DNA of 25,830 nucleotides from Tritrichomonas musculus (Eukaryota; Parabasalia; Tritrichomonadida; Tritrichomonadidae): NCBI GenBank assembly GCA_039105265.1, contig JAPFFF010000334.1, positions 1 to 25,830 of the forward strand, read 5' to 3'. The notes under the pieces were generated by a model that did no database searches, was not told the DNA's origin, and saw only the letters and a program-made list of their open reading frames with translations. Every line of letters starts with the position of its first letter. The stretch's first letter is position 1. The translations under genes and the position numbers were made by a program. Positions 15,790 to 24,754 of the stretch are shown in pieces.

Positions 15790-18700
15790 TTAAATTTGGG
15801 GCTGAACAGTCGGACTGATGACGATAAGACTCTCTTTCAAAAATTCTGCATTTTCAATTGCATCATCACCAACAAAATTAGAAGCTATAACATCATCCAT
15901 GTATATTCTATTTTTAATTCCAAAAATACAACAGTCATTTGCTCTTTTTGCCGTCTCTCCGCACACAACAACTCGAGTATCGTCTTCATCAAGAGGGAGA
16001 CAAGAAAGGGTTCCAAACATGACAACTGCAATGAATTCGTTTTCTGTCTTTTTAGTCAAAGATTCCAAAAACTCCAAAAATTTCAAACCATTGAAATCTT
16101 CCATATTAATTATAGCGGTGTAAAATGACGCTCCACAAGAAATTCTAATAGCATTGGTAAAATTAGATTCAGCGTCATCGAAAAGGTCCAATAAATTCTC
16201 TGAATTAAAAGCGGGAGAGTTATTTTGGCTCAAAGGAGCAGGATTATTGCCAATAAAAGAAAAATTACCACTAATAGCATTATTATCGTTGTTGTTATTT
16301 GGTAAAGCAGAAGAAAGGGTTGCTTGTGTACTGTATTTAGTTATTTGGGGATGAAGATAAGAAGGATTCTTCTGCTGCTGTTGTTGTTGCGCTTCTTTTG
16401 ATTCATATCTAATTTTGATGTAAACCATTGAATTTCTAAGAGGCAATGTAAGCATATTTGGTCTCATAATATTTATGAATTCTTTATAAGTTTGATTTGT
16501 TTCATAAACGTCGGTTACATCAGTCATAATTATAGTTTGGTACTTGTCATTTATCTGGTCGAAATGAAGCTGAAGAATTGATAATTTCTCGTTAACATTT
16601 ACAGCGCAAATATCGTTATTTATCTTCAGAATATTTTCCAGTTTTTGACCGACTATTTGGTTGGATGAGTATTCAATATAATCTTCAATTTTTGAATTTG
16701 AATATAGAATTATTCCGGTTTTTATATCACATATAATGAACGGATAAGGGAGCTCTTCAAGATAGTTTTCTTTTGGATTGGAAAGCATCTTTCTTATAAA
16801 TTGGAAGCAAGAACCGTCCTTCAAAATTGACCTTCTCAAATAAGTTGTAGCTGCCAAATACCAAATCTTTTTCTTTTGGTAGAGGATATAATAAAAGATC
16901 ATGCACACAAAAACAGCAATAAAAATGGCAAAATATAAGAAGATGAAGACAGACGTTATCTTCTGAATTTCTAATTGAGCTCGATTGACCATTTCTGGCA
17001 GGGTGGACTCAATTAGCACTGAAATGTGAAATAAAAAAATATAACGAGCATAGTAGAATTCAAATTCGGCCGAATTTGTCATGTTTGATAACAATTGCGC
17101 ATAATCTAATAGTAACGATGAGAACGAATGATTTCCATTGACCGACCATTTATCAAGTGGATGAATGTTTTGAAAGATCTTATCAATTCCTATCTCATTA
17201 AGTTGGTCAACTAAATTGACCAGTTCTACTCGACTGTAAGAAAGAAAAATAGCAATGTTTGGCATGTTGAATTGACTTATTTGGGTACCTTCTCGATAGG
17301 CAAGCGAGTCTTGCGCTGTTCTTGAAATTCGAGAAATAATTGAAATTTGATTGAGGAACCTTGAAATCTTTCTGTCTTCTTTATCGGTTGGAATCTGGCA
17401 GATAACGTAGAGAATGGCAATGAACGACATAAGGAACACCCAAATTGTTATACTAAATGATACACCTAGACTAATGTTGTAACTTTTTGTTTTCAAATTT
17501 CGGTTTTGTTTGAAAATGTGAGAAATCGTTTTGACGGTGAAAATCATTCTTTTCTGGCTCTTAAAATCATAGAACAGAAAGATAGCGAAAAGAACAGATG
17601 ATATTGCAATAAAGATAGATATGAAAACACCACTTGACACTTTTCCTATCGTCTCGTCCATATGGAAATCAGGAAATAATTTATTTGACTGAAATGCAAT
17701 GTACTGCGAATAAAAGTTAAGATAAAACATTCGACAATAGGCAGATTCTGGGTTGAAATTGTCAGACAACTTATACTTCAGAAGAAGGAACAGAGAAATG
17801 TCTTGACATTTGCCTGGATTTGGAGGTGATGGAAATTTAGTTATGAAAGTGTAAAGTGACGTCAAATCAGTCATTTGAGCTCTACTTGCAATTTTTGTCA
17901 AACAAAAAGTATTCGCTGTTTCATCGTCAATTCCAAGTAAATCAGCAATCTCACGATAACTTGGAATTGGAACGAATGGCTCAATAAAGGCCAATTTTTC
18001 ATTTGACAATTCAGTCTGAAGACGTAGAAAAGTTGACGTGTTAATGAAGTGTCTCAAACGGTTTTCAGTCCAACTGTATGAATAATGATCAACAACAATC
18101 GTTATGGCAATGAAAGCAACAAAGAAAACAATGTAAAAGACAAACAAAGGCGTTATACTTTTCTTCGTGATGCTGTCCAAGTACGAATCAACGCTAGATT
18201 TCTTTTTCTCAACAGGAACAATCCTCTCAATTTCTTCTTGCTGATTATGTTGACGTGCCAAATAACCGTAAATCGTTGCATCAGGATTGTACAGCAACTC
18301 CATTGGATTGCATCTCTTTAATGTGTCGGGAAAATCAATATGAGACACGTTTGCAATGTAAGCATTCCAAATTTCGGTTATCTTTTTCGAATGAGGAAAG
18401 CTTGCTAATTCGAATGCGAACTTATTCTTTATTACTTCCAATTCATAGCCCAACGAATAGATGTCCATTTGGTCGAATGAAGGATCGGACCAAAAATTGT
18501 CGATAATGATCTCACTTCTTTTCAGCAATTGATTCAATTCTTCATATTTTGATTCAATTTGTGAACTTCCATCTTTGGCCGAATAGCATTCAAATCTTTC
18601 AACTTGGAACGATAGAAATTGAAAAGGTGAAAGTCGAATTGATCCGACACTTCGATGAGGAATGACAATTTCTTTCATTGATTGCTTCGTGACTATGCAG

Positions 18701-19857
18701 TAACGTACAATGTCAGGCACTAATTCAAAGGAAAACCGCCAAAGCGCAATGCATTTGATGATGTCGGGACGAGTAACGTCCGTCATTGAAAGATTGATTG
18801 CAAAACGAAGCATTGAGATGGACGATTTAGTTGAAGGAAGCTTGGTTGTAGTGATAGTTGCTATTTTGGCACTGGAGTTTTGAATTAAAATGGCTAATAC
18901 AAAAAGTGACAAACAATTACTAACAAATGATATTATTATGAAAATTGAATATAATACAATATCTTTGGTTGGATACCAAATATTAATTATTGTAAAAATG
19001 GAAAAAATAATAATATCAAGTGATATTTTAATTTGAATAGTTAAAGGAACTAAAGAAATAAAAGTGATGTTCCTTAATTCTATCAAAAAGTGGATTCCAT
19101 AAATAAATTGGATTATACAGATTACTGTGGCAGATCGTGGCTCAATGGCCATCCTAATGGGATAAAACATCGCTGTTAAAAATAATATTAAGTAATCATG
19201 CGATTGAAATGGTGGCCGCCAAAATGCAAATTGGCCATTGCGCATCGTAAGTGAATATTTACCAATAATACTGAACATACTTATCGTAGCTAATAAAAAA
19301 ATGAAAACAAATGATAAAGCAATTGAGATAGCAGACATTGAGTATTGATCTGCTTCTTCTTCAATATTGATTAATAAAAGAGATCCAAATAGGAAACCAC
19401 AAAAAGGAATAAAAAAAAGAGGTAGGTAATAAATAATTGCATAAAGTGCTGTAGCTGAAAAAGTAGTTAAAGGCTGCTTTCTTGGATGATAATAAGAGCA
19501 TTTTGCCCAAAAATACATGACAAATAGCATTCCTAAAGAGATTCCGATAATAGAAAACCTTTGTAACCACGTTTTTGAAAATAAGTAATGAACATTTGAG
19601 TCATTCATTGAAACTTTAATTGAATTAAACCATCCAAAGGGGCATGATAAATAAATCATGAAAAAATCAAAGAAACAAAGTAAAATATACCATATAAATG
19701 TATCAACGGTTATTGGTATGTGCGAATAAACTAATATATCGTTTAAAAAATACAAAATTTTGTCAAATCTACCAGGAGCGTAGGCACTGCTAACTGATGC
19801 TGAGCGAATGAACGATGCAAGAGTTTCTTCGAATCCAGGAGATTCTACATATGTCAT
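15790..19857 (-). CDS. large polytopic membrane protein with PAS and degenerate class III nucleotide-cyclase domain
   Basis: The protein is 1355 residues. About eight membrane segments lie in the first 325 residues (near 53-73, 101-120, 136-163, 176-198, 221-240, 245-262, 266-295, 300-325). A cytosolic region of about 240 residues follows, then TM near 570-590, an outer loop to 740, TM near 743-763 and 797-821, a second outer loop, and TM near 968-993. Residues about 1033-1120 are a PAS domain (LPYPFIICDIKTGIILYSNS; QIVGQKLENIL; IIMTDVTDV). Residues about 1140-1355 hold remnants of a class III cyclase: VVVCGETAKRANDCCIFGIKNRIYMDD matches the ILGxxxNxAxRxE region of cyclases, and GASFYTAIINMEDFNGLKFLEFL a preceding strand-helix. 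The usual metal-binding LFxDIVxFT and GDCY motifs are absent, and Gln/Asn tracts (1157-1195) interrupt the domain. This is the trichomonad 'adenylate/guanylate cyclase' membrane family, here probably without cyclase activity. An Inr is not clear (TCAATTT about 45 nt upstream). Confidence 0.85.
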   Translation of the reverse strand: MTYVESPGFEETLASFIRSASVSSAYAPGRFDKILYFLNDILVYSHIPITVDTFIWYILLCFFDFFMIYLSCPFGWFNSIKVSMNDSNVHYLFSKTWLQRFSIIGISLGMLFVMYFWAKCSYYHPRKQPLTTFSATALYAIIYYLPLFFIPFCGFLFGSLLLINIEEEADQYSMSAISIALSFVFIFLLATISMFSIIGKYSLTMRNGQFAFWRPPFQSHDYLILFLTAMFYPIRMAIEPRSATVICIIQFIYGIHFLIELRNITFISLVPLTIQIKISLDIIIFSIFTIINIWYPTKDIVLYSIFIIISFVSNCLSLFVLAILIQNSSAKIATITTTKLPSTKSSISMLRFAINLSMTDVTRPDIIKCIALWRFSFELVPDIVRYCIVTKQSMKEIVIPHRSVGSIRLSPFQFLSFQVERFECYSAKDGSSQIESKYEELNQLLKRSEIIIDNFWSDPSFDQMDIYSLGYELEVIKNKFAFELASFPHSKKITEIWNAYIANVSHIDFPDTLKRCNPMELLYNPDATIYGYLARQHNQQEEIERIVPVEKKKSSVDSYLDSITKKSITPLFVFYIVFFVAFIAITIVVDHYSYSWTENRLRHFINTSTFLRLQTELSNEKLAFIEPFVPIPSYREIADLLGIDDETANTFCLTKIASRAQMTDLTSLYTFITKFPSPPNPGKCQDISLFLLLKYKLSDNFNPESAYCRMFYLNFYSQYIAFQSNKLFPDFHMDETIGKVSSGVFISIFIAISSVLFAIFLFYDFKSQKRMIFTVKTISHIFKQNRNLKTKSYNISLGVSFSITIWVFLMSFIAILYVICQIPTDKEDRKISRFLNQISIISRISRTAQDSLAYREGTQISQFNMPNIAIFLSYSRVELVNLVDQLNEIGIDKIFQNIHPLDKWSVNGNHSFSSLLLDYAQLLSNMTNSAEFEFYYARYIFLFHISVLIESTLPEMVNRAQLEIQKITSVFIFLYFAIFIAVFVCMIFYYILYQKKKIWYLAATTYLRRSILKDGSCFQFIRKMLSNPKENYLEELPYPFIICDIKTGIILYSNSKIEDYIEYSSNQIVGQKLENILKINNDICAVNVNEKLSILQLHFDQINDKYQTIIMTDVTDVYETNQTYKEFINIMRPNMLTLPLRNSMVYIKIRYESKEAQQQQQQKNPSYLHPQITKYSTQATLSSALPNNNNDNNAISGNFSFIGNNPAPLSQNNSPAFNSENLLDLFDDAESNFTNAIRISCGASFYTAIINMEDFNGLKFLEFLESLTKKTENEFIAVVMFGTLSCLPLDEDDTRVVVCGETAKRANDCCIFGIKNRIYMDDVIASNFVGDDAIENAEFLKESLIVISPTVQPQI

Positions 19858-20518
19858 TCAAATAAATAAATCGATTAAGCTATATTATTTAACAAATTGA
19901 AAATGCTCATTCAAATAATTGTTAACTGCTTTTCAATTTTCATTCAAATATTTCAAAAATAGATATTCATTTTTTATTCATAGAAAAAATCAAAATTAAC
20001 CATATTTTTTCTTTTATTATATTTTTTGTGGCTAATTTTAAATATATTTGAAATTAAAAATTATAAATGAAGCAATTAAAAACATAATTATATTATTTTA
20101 TTTTTTAAAAAATGATCATTTTCTAGTATTTGAAGATAAAACTACAAAAAAAACTGTATTGAATTTGAATCAAAAAGTAAATTTTCTGAAAAACAGTTTT
20201 CACAAAACATATCAATTTTTTGAATATATTCGCTAAAATGGTTAAAAAAAAAACTGATAGAAATTTGGTAAATAACTTACAAATTAAATTGAAATATATT
20301 ACATTATTTTAGATATATAATTTTATAAGTTATATTAAATAAATATATACTTTTCGTTAGAGTGATTTCGAGTTATTTAATAAATTAATTTTTGAATTAT
20401 GCTTTAGATTTTGAATGATATGACGATTACCAAAGATAAAAAAATACTTTTGTTTAAAACGAACAACATTAAATATTTATTTTTATTTACTAACAAAAAA
20501 ACAAATAATTAAATAAAA
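19858..20518. other. AT-rich intergenic region
   Basis: 661 bp. A possible weak Inr (minus-strand TCAATTT near 19900) belongs to the cyclase-like gene. A 62-codon plus frame at 20048-20236 is Lys/Asn/Ile/Phe-rich with no domain, and I regard it as chance. Nothing else is supportable. Confidence 0.5.
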
Positions 20519-22915
20519 TCATTTCTTTGGTGATTTCCTTCGTGCAGTTGGTGGCCGTTTTATAGGTACTTTCATTGTACTAGCCTTTTTAGTCATTTTC
20601 TTTTTCTTTCCACCTTTAACTGCTTTATTTTCAGCTTCAGGCTCCTCATTTATATTATTTGGCTGAGTATCCAAATTCTGCTCTTTTTCATTAGATGTAT
20701 CAATTGCATTATCAACTACTTGATTTTGAACTTCCGGGCTATTTGTAGTCTCATCATTAGGAACATCATTATTATTTGCGTTTTCATCTTTTCTTGGAGT
20801 ATCAGCAGGCGTTGCGTTTTTACTAGATCGAGCAGTTGTTTTTTGAGAAGGCTCTTTTGGATTAGTTTCTTGGGCAGGAGCAGGAGCTTCTGATTTTGGT
20901 GACTTTTTTCTATTTTTAGAGGTTTTTCCCGATTTTTTCGTTTTTTTGGATTTTCCCTTTTTCTTTTTCTTTGTATCTTTTTTCTCTTCGTCAGCTTTTT
21001 CTAAAATTTCATCATTCAAGAAGAAATTCTCTTTAGTTGGCTCCAAAGAAATTGTTAATTGAGGGGGCTCAAAAACTTTAAGTTTTTCTGGATCTTCCAT
21101 TACTTCCAAGATTTGTTTTCTAATTTCATAAAGTTGATCAATTTGACTCTGTATCTCGGCAATTTTCTTTTCAGCTTGTTCTTGTTCAACTACGCAAGCT
21201 TGCTCACTCTCCACAGCGTCTTTTTCCATTCGTTCTGAAGCAATTTTTTCATTCTCGATATTTCCATTCATTTCTTCCAGTTTTTTATCGTAATCTTCAA
21301 TCATCTTAACTTTTTCAACTTCGAGCTTTTTCATTCCTTGCTTCTCTTCTTCAATCATTTCTTTTGTTGATTGAATAATCTTTCGAATTGCTAAGATATT
21401 CGCATTTGAAGTTGATTCGGTCATATCAAGTTCCTCTTGGGTATTAAAAACATCTCTTTCTAAACCTTCTCGTGTATTATTTAATTGGGCTAAACGACTG
21501 ATAGCTTCTGGCATTTTCGTCCTTTGAATGGAAAGTTGAACCATTTGCTTTTTCAAAGGCTGTAAATCAGTTTCTTTTTGAATCTGCTTATTTCGAATAC
21601 AAAGTTCATCGATTGCTTTGGAAACAAAATGATCAATTTGAGTAGCATTGACATCTAATTTAAAAAGTGTTTCATTGGGGCGAATTGAATCAATTATGCG
21701 ATAGCCACTTTCTCTTGTCAAAAAGTTGTCTGATAAATCTAAATATTTTAAAGTATTGTTCTTGGCTAAAGATGTTGTAATAGCAACAGCTCCTTCATCA
21801 GTCATTCTACAAGATGATAAAACAAGTTTAGTTATGGCTTCATTAGAAGATATCGTATCAGCAATTGAATATGCTCCGACATCACCAATAGGATTCTGAG
21901 ATAAATTTAGAGAACAAATAACTTTATTTTCAGAAATTAAGTTACCTATTATTTCTGATGAATACTCAGTTATTTTGTTGCAAGCTATATTTAATTCAGT
22001 TAATGTCTGATTGACAAGGAGAACCTGAAAGATAGCACCTGAGCCTTCGTCACCAAGATAATTATCAGATATATCAAGTATTGTTAGATTTGAAGGGGTT
22101 TTAAGAGTTTCTGCAAGAGAAATTCCTGCTTTTCCAGACAAATTACATGAATGAATATCAAGATAGGATAAATTAGTCATTAAATTTAATTGGCCTAAAA
22201 AGTTTGGTCCTACTGGATCTGCTAATTGATTTGAGTGGTAATCAAGAAATTTTAATCTTTCATTTGATAATAATCCTTGAGCAGTAACAAGATCTTCTTC
22301 GCGTAATGAAAAACCACAATCACATATGGCAACTGATCGAAGAGTTTCATCGTCATGTAGGTAATCTGCAAGTGTGTCAGCAATTGAAACTCGTTTAGCA
22401 CCTTCCCTAGTGCTCATTTTAATACCAGAAAGTCCAAGACATTCAATTTTTCCCGCACCATGCATTGAATTGATCAAATCTGTTAGGCATTGTAGTGAAA
22501 ACTTATTGTTATGATAAGCAGCACCTGTTGCTCCTAGCTGAAGACTTTTAACATTTGTACTCTTGATAATTTCAATAATTGTTGGAATTGATGAATTTCC
22601 CAAATCGTTACAGCCTATATCAACAACTTCAACTTGTGTATTTGCCATTAGAAGCTGAAGAAGTGAGTGAACACCATGATCGCGAATTAAATTCCCATAT
22701 AAATTGAAAACCCTTATGTGTGGTGATGTACGTAATACTTTTGTAAGTTTTGTTAAAACATTAATTCCAATTCTTTGGCATGAAAGATCGAGAATTCCTT
22801 TAGAAAATGACCTATTTAACTGGCGACAAAATCTTTTATAGTCATCTTCGGAGTGTTCGATGCCATTGTCTCGTAGTTTGGCTTTATAAAGGCCATCAAA
22901 TGCTCCTTCACTCAT
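20519..22915 (-). CDS. LRR (ribonuclease-inhibitor type) protein with coiled coil and Lys-rich tail
   Basis: The protein is 798 residues from the ATG at 22915-22913 (MSEGAFDG). The open frame extends nine codons further, but its first codon is GTG, not usable here. Residues about 40-430 are LRRs of the RI type (LxxLDISDNYLGDEGSxAIxxxL), about ten to twelve units, forming a binding horseshoe. Residues about 440-610 are a long Glu/Lys/Gln-rich coiled coil, and about 630-798 is a disordered tail with a KKKKKGKSKKTKKSGKTSKN-like block, acidic Asn/Glu stretches and a basic end (RRKSPKK). This layout is common in cytoskeletal or axonemal LRR proteins and in trichomonad-specific families; no enzyme domain is present. 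I cannot pick a specific orthologue. An Inr-like TCATAG on the minus strand (start near 22953) gives a leader of about 38 nt and supports the chosen ATG. Confidence 0.8.
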   Translation of the reverse strand: MSEGAFDGLYKAKLRDNGIEHSEDDYKRFCRQLNRSFSKGILDLSCQRIGINVLTKLTKVLRTSPHIRVFNLYGNLIRDHGVHSLLQLLMANTQVEVVDIGCNDLGNSSIPTIIEIIKSTNVKSLQLGATGAAYHNNKFSLQCLTDLINSMHGAGKIECLGLSGIKMSTREGAKRVSIADTLADYLHDDETLRSVAICDCGFSLREEDLVTAQGLLSNERLKFLDYHSNQLADPVGPNFLGQLNLMTNLSYLDIHSCNLSGKAGISLAETLKTPSNLTILDISDNYLGDEGSGAIFQVLLVNQTLTELNIACNKITEYSSEIIGNLISENKVICSLNLSQNPIGDVGAYSIADTISSNEAITKLVLSSCRMTDEGAVAITTSLAKNNTLKYLDLSDNFLTRESGYRIIDSIRPNETLFKLDVNATQIDHFVSKAIDELCIRNKQIQKETDLQPLKKQMVQLSIQRTKMPEAISRLAQLNNTREGLERDVFNTQEELDMTESTSNANILAIRKIIQSTKEMIEEEKQGMKKLEVEKVKMIEDYDKKLEEMNGNIENEKIASERMEKDAVESEQACVVEQEQAEKKIAEIQSQIDQLYEIRKQILEVMEDPEKLKVFEPPQLTISLEPTKENFFLNDEILEKADEEKKDTKKKKKGKSKKTKKSGKTSKNRKKSPKSEAPAPAQETNPKEPSQKTTARSSKNATPADTPRKDENANNNDVPNDETTNSPEVQNQVVDNAIDTSNEKEQNLDTQPNNINEEPEAENKAVKGGKKKKMTKKASTMKVPIKRPPTARRKSPKK

Positions 22916-23587
22916 TTGTACGTTATTAGATTTACTTCTCACAAAAATTCTATGATTTATTTATTTTAAACATCTTTATGGATACGCTCAGTTTAAAGCT
23001 TTTGTTCTAATTCGTATATAATAAACGCATTTCAAAACAATCCACAATCAATTGTACATACCAATCTAATATTAAATGCACGCAAATTTTACAGGATTCC
23101 ATCGAAGTCTTTTTAAATGAATCAACAACAACAACAACAACAAATAAAGCAATAAAATTGAGCATCATAATCTATCGCATTCATTTTTTTCATCTTTTAT
23201 ACATTATTTTAATTAAGTATATTAAAATTATTCTTTAATCCAAAGTTTTTGATCAAAACGTCATATTAAATTTTCGCATAATTAGCAAATATTTTTAAAA
23301 AGAAGCATTTATAATGATAATAATTTTCACAATTAAGTTTATAATCGAAATTGGCAACGAATGCTTTCAAGAACAAAATCTTTGGATATTGGATTTTTCT
23401 TTTATTTGATATTTCGCGAAAGTTTCAAATAACCTAAATAATATTTTATTTATTGGTATAAATCGATTTTAAATAAAATTATGTGAAGTAGAAATTCAAT
23501 GAATGAGATAAAATCGTTCACTTTTTAAATTAATTGTGTGATGACTTTTTGATTAAAATTTTTTTTTTAAATCACTTTATTTGCTAA
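22916..23587. other. divergent intergenic region with (AAC)n microsatellite
   Basis: 672 bp between head-to-head genes. It holds an (ACA)n microsatellite of about seven units at 23122-23143, and Inr-like motifs at both ends: minus-strand TCATAG near 22953, and plus-strand TCACTTT at 23572-23578, 14 nt before the Sel1-protein ATG. No gene is evident. Confidence 0.6.
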
Positions 23588-24490
23588 ATGGCTCAACTAT
23601 ATCAAACTGTAGCTCTTTACACAACCAATAAGCTCAATGATCCTAGTCCACAACCATTTAATTATTATCTCGATTACACATATGCACAACTTCTTGATGT
23701 AGCAATGACAAATCTTAAATTACTAAAAGGACCAGTAGATTATGTAATTCTCTTTCGTTCAAATACTGCAAACAAATGGATGCTTCCCACAGAAACACTT
23801 CGTAGTCTCGGAGCTCAAAATGGAAACATGATTCATATCTTACCAGCAGATGTTCAAAGCAGACCACAAAATAATACAAAGAAATCATATGAATTCGAAA
23901 ACAAAACTGGAACAGATGCAACTCTTCATGGCAAAAATGGCGAGGAATACGTTTTCAAGAAAAAGGAAAACGATGAAGAAGAGGAAGCTATTGAATTTGG
24001 TAAGGCAGCTGAAGGAGGAACCCCACAACCATCTGCTAAGAGCCAAATTGATATTTTACTCGCAGCTGGTAGAACTCCAGAACGTGAAGCTGAGATTCAC
24101 AAAATGGGTGCTGAAAGAGGACTTGCTGATGAACAACAGCAATGGGCTCAGTGTCTTATAAAAGGATATGGAACAAAGAAAGATATGAAAGAAGCAGCGA
24201 AATGGATGAAAAAGGCTGCAGAAGCAGGTCTTACTAAAGCTATCTTTAATTACGGAATGATGCTAATGAATGGCGATGGTATCGATCAAGATCCGGAACT
24301 AGCAGTAGAATACTTCCACAAAGCAGCAGATAAAGGACATCCAACAGCACAATATACATATGGAGCATTATTAATGAAAGGCGAAGTTGTTGAAAGAGAT
24401 CCAGAACAAGGATTGGCTTACATCACAGCAGCCGAAGAACAAGGAGAACCTCAAGCAGTTGAGTATATGAGCCATTTCAAAGGCTATTAA
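23588..24490 (+). CDS. Sel1-repeat protein with ubiquitin-like N-terminal domain
   Basis: The protein is 300 residues. Residues about 1-87 look like a ubiquitin-like or related beta-grasp fold: a strand pair at the start, the helix QLLDVAMTNLKLL, VDYVILFRSNTANKWMLPTETLRSLGAQNGNMIHILPA. The LGAQNGNMIHIL stretch parallels the LxxGDxIxVL end of such domains. Residues about 100-150 are a charged linker with an acidic run (NDEEEEAIEF). Residues about 181-288 are three Sel1-like repeats of about 36 residues (AxxGLxxAIFNYGMMLMNGDGIDQDPELAVEYFHKAADKGHPTAQYTYGALL...), matching the Sel1 consensus closely. Sel1 repeats form solenoids that bring proteins together, as in SEL1L/Hrd3 in ER-associated degradation. 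There is no signal peptide or TM, so it is probably cytosolic. The ubiquitin-like assignment is by pattern only. The stop lies in TTAAA, fitting the trichomonad habit of placing a UAAA signal at the stop. Confidence 0.85.
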   Translation: MAQLYQTVALYTTNKLNDPSPQPFNYYLDYTYAQLLDVAMTNLKLLKGPVDYVILFRSNTANKWMLPTETLRSLGAQNGNMIHILPADVQSRPQNNTKKSYEFENKTGTDATLHGKNGEEYVFKKKENDEEEEAIEFGKAAEGGTPQPSAKSQIDILLAAGRTPEREAEIHKMGAERGLADEQQQWAQCLIKGYGTKKDMKEAAKWMKKAAEAGLTKAIFNYGMMLMNGDGIDQDPELAVEYFHKAADKGHPTAQYTYGALLMKGEVVERDPEQGLAYITAAEEQGEPQAVEYMSHFKGY

Positions 24491-24754
24491 ACTATTTTTC
24501 GGTTAATATAGCATTTTCAGCATTTTGCTGCGTTTTTATATAGTACGACAATAACATTTATTAATAAAAAATAAAATTATGACAATAATTCCTGCTAACT
24601 TTTAAATCAAATTTAGATATAATTATATATTTCATTTCAAACACAACGTTTTTCTAGATTATAAGTAAAAAAAACAACTATTTCAAATAATATATTATTT
24701 AAATTTTAGAATACATTTATATAAATTAAACAAAATAATATGAATAATATACAA

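Noticed and set aside
20048-20236. 62-codon plus-strand frame
   Set aside because: Lys/Asn/Ile/Phe-rich chance frame in AT-rich spacer, no supporting context.
22916-22942. Longer start for the LRR/coiled-coil protein
   Set aside because: The first codon there is GTG, and nuclear genes of this kind use ATG; the ATG at 22915 follows an Inr-like motif.
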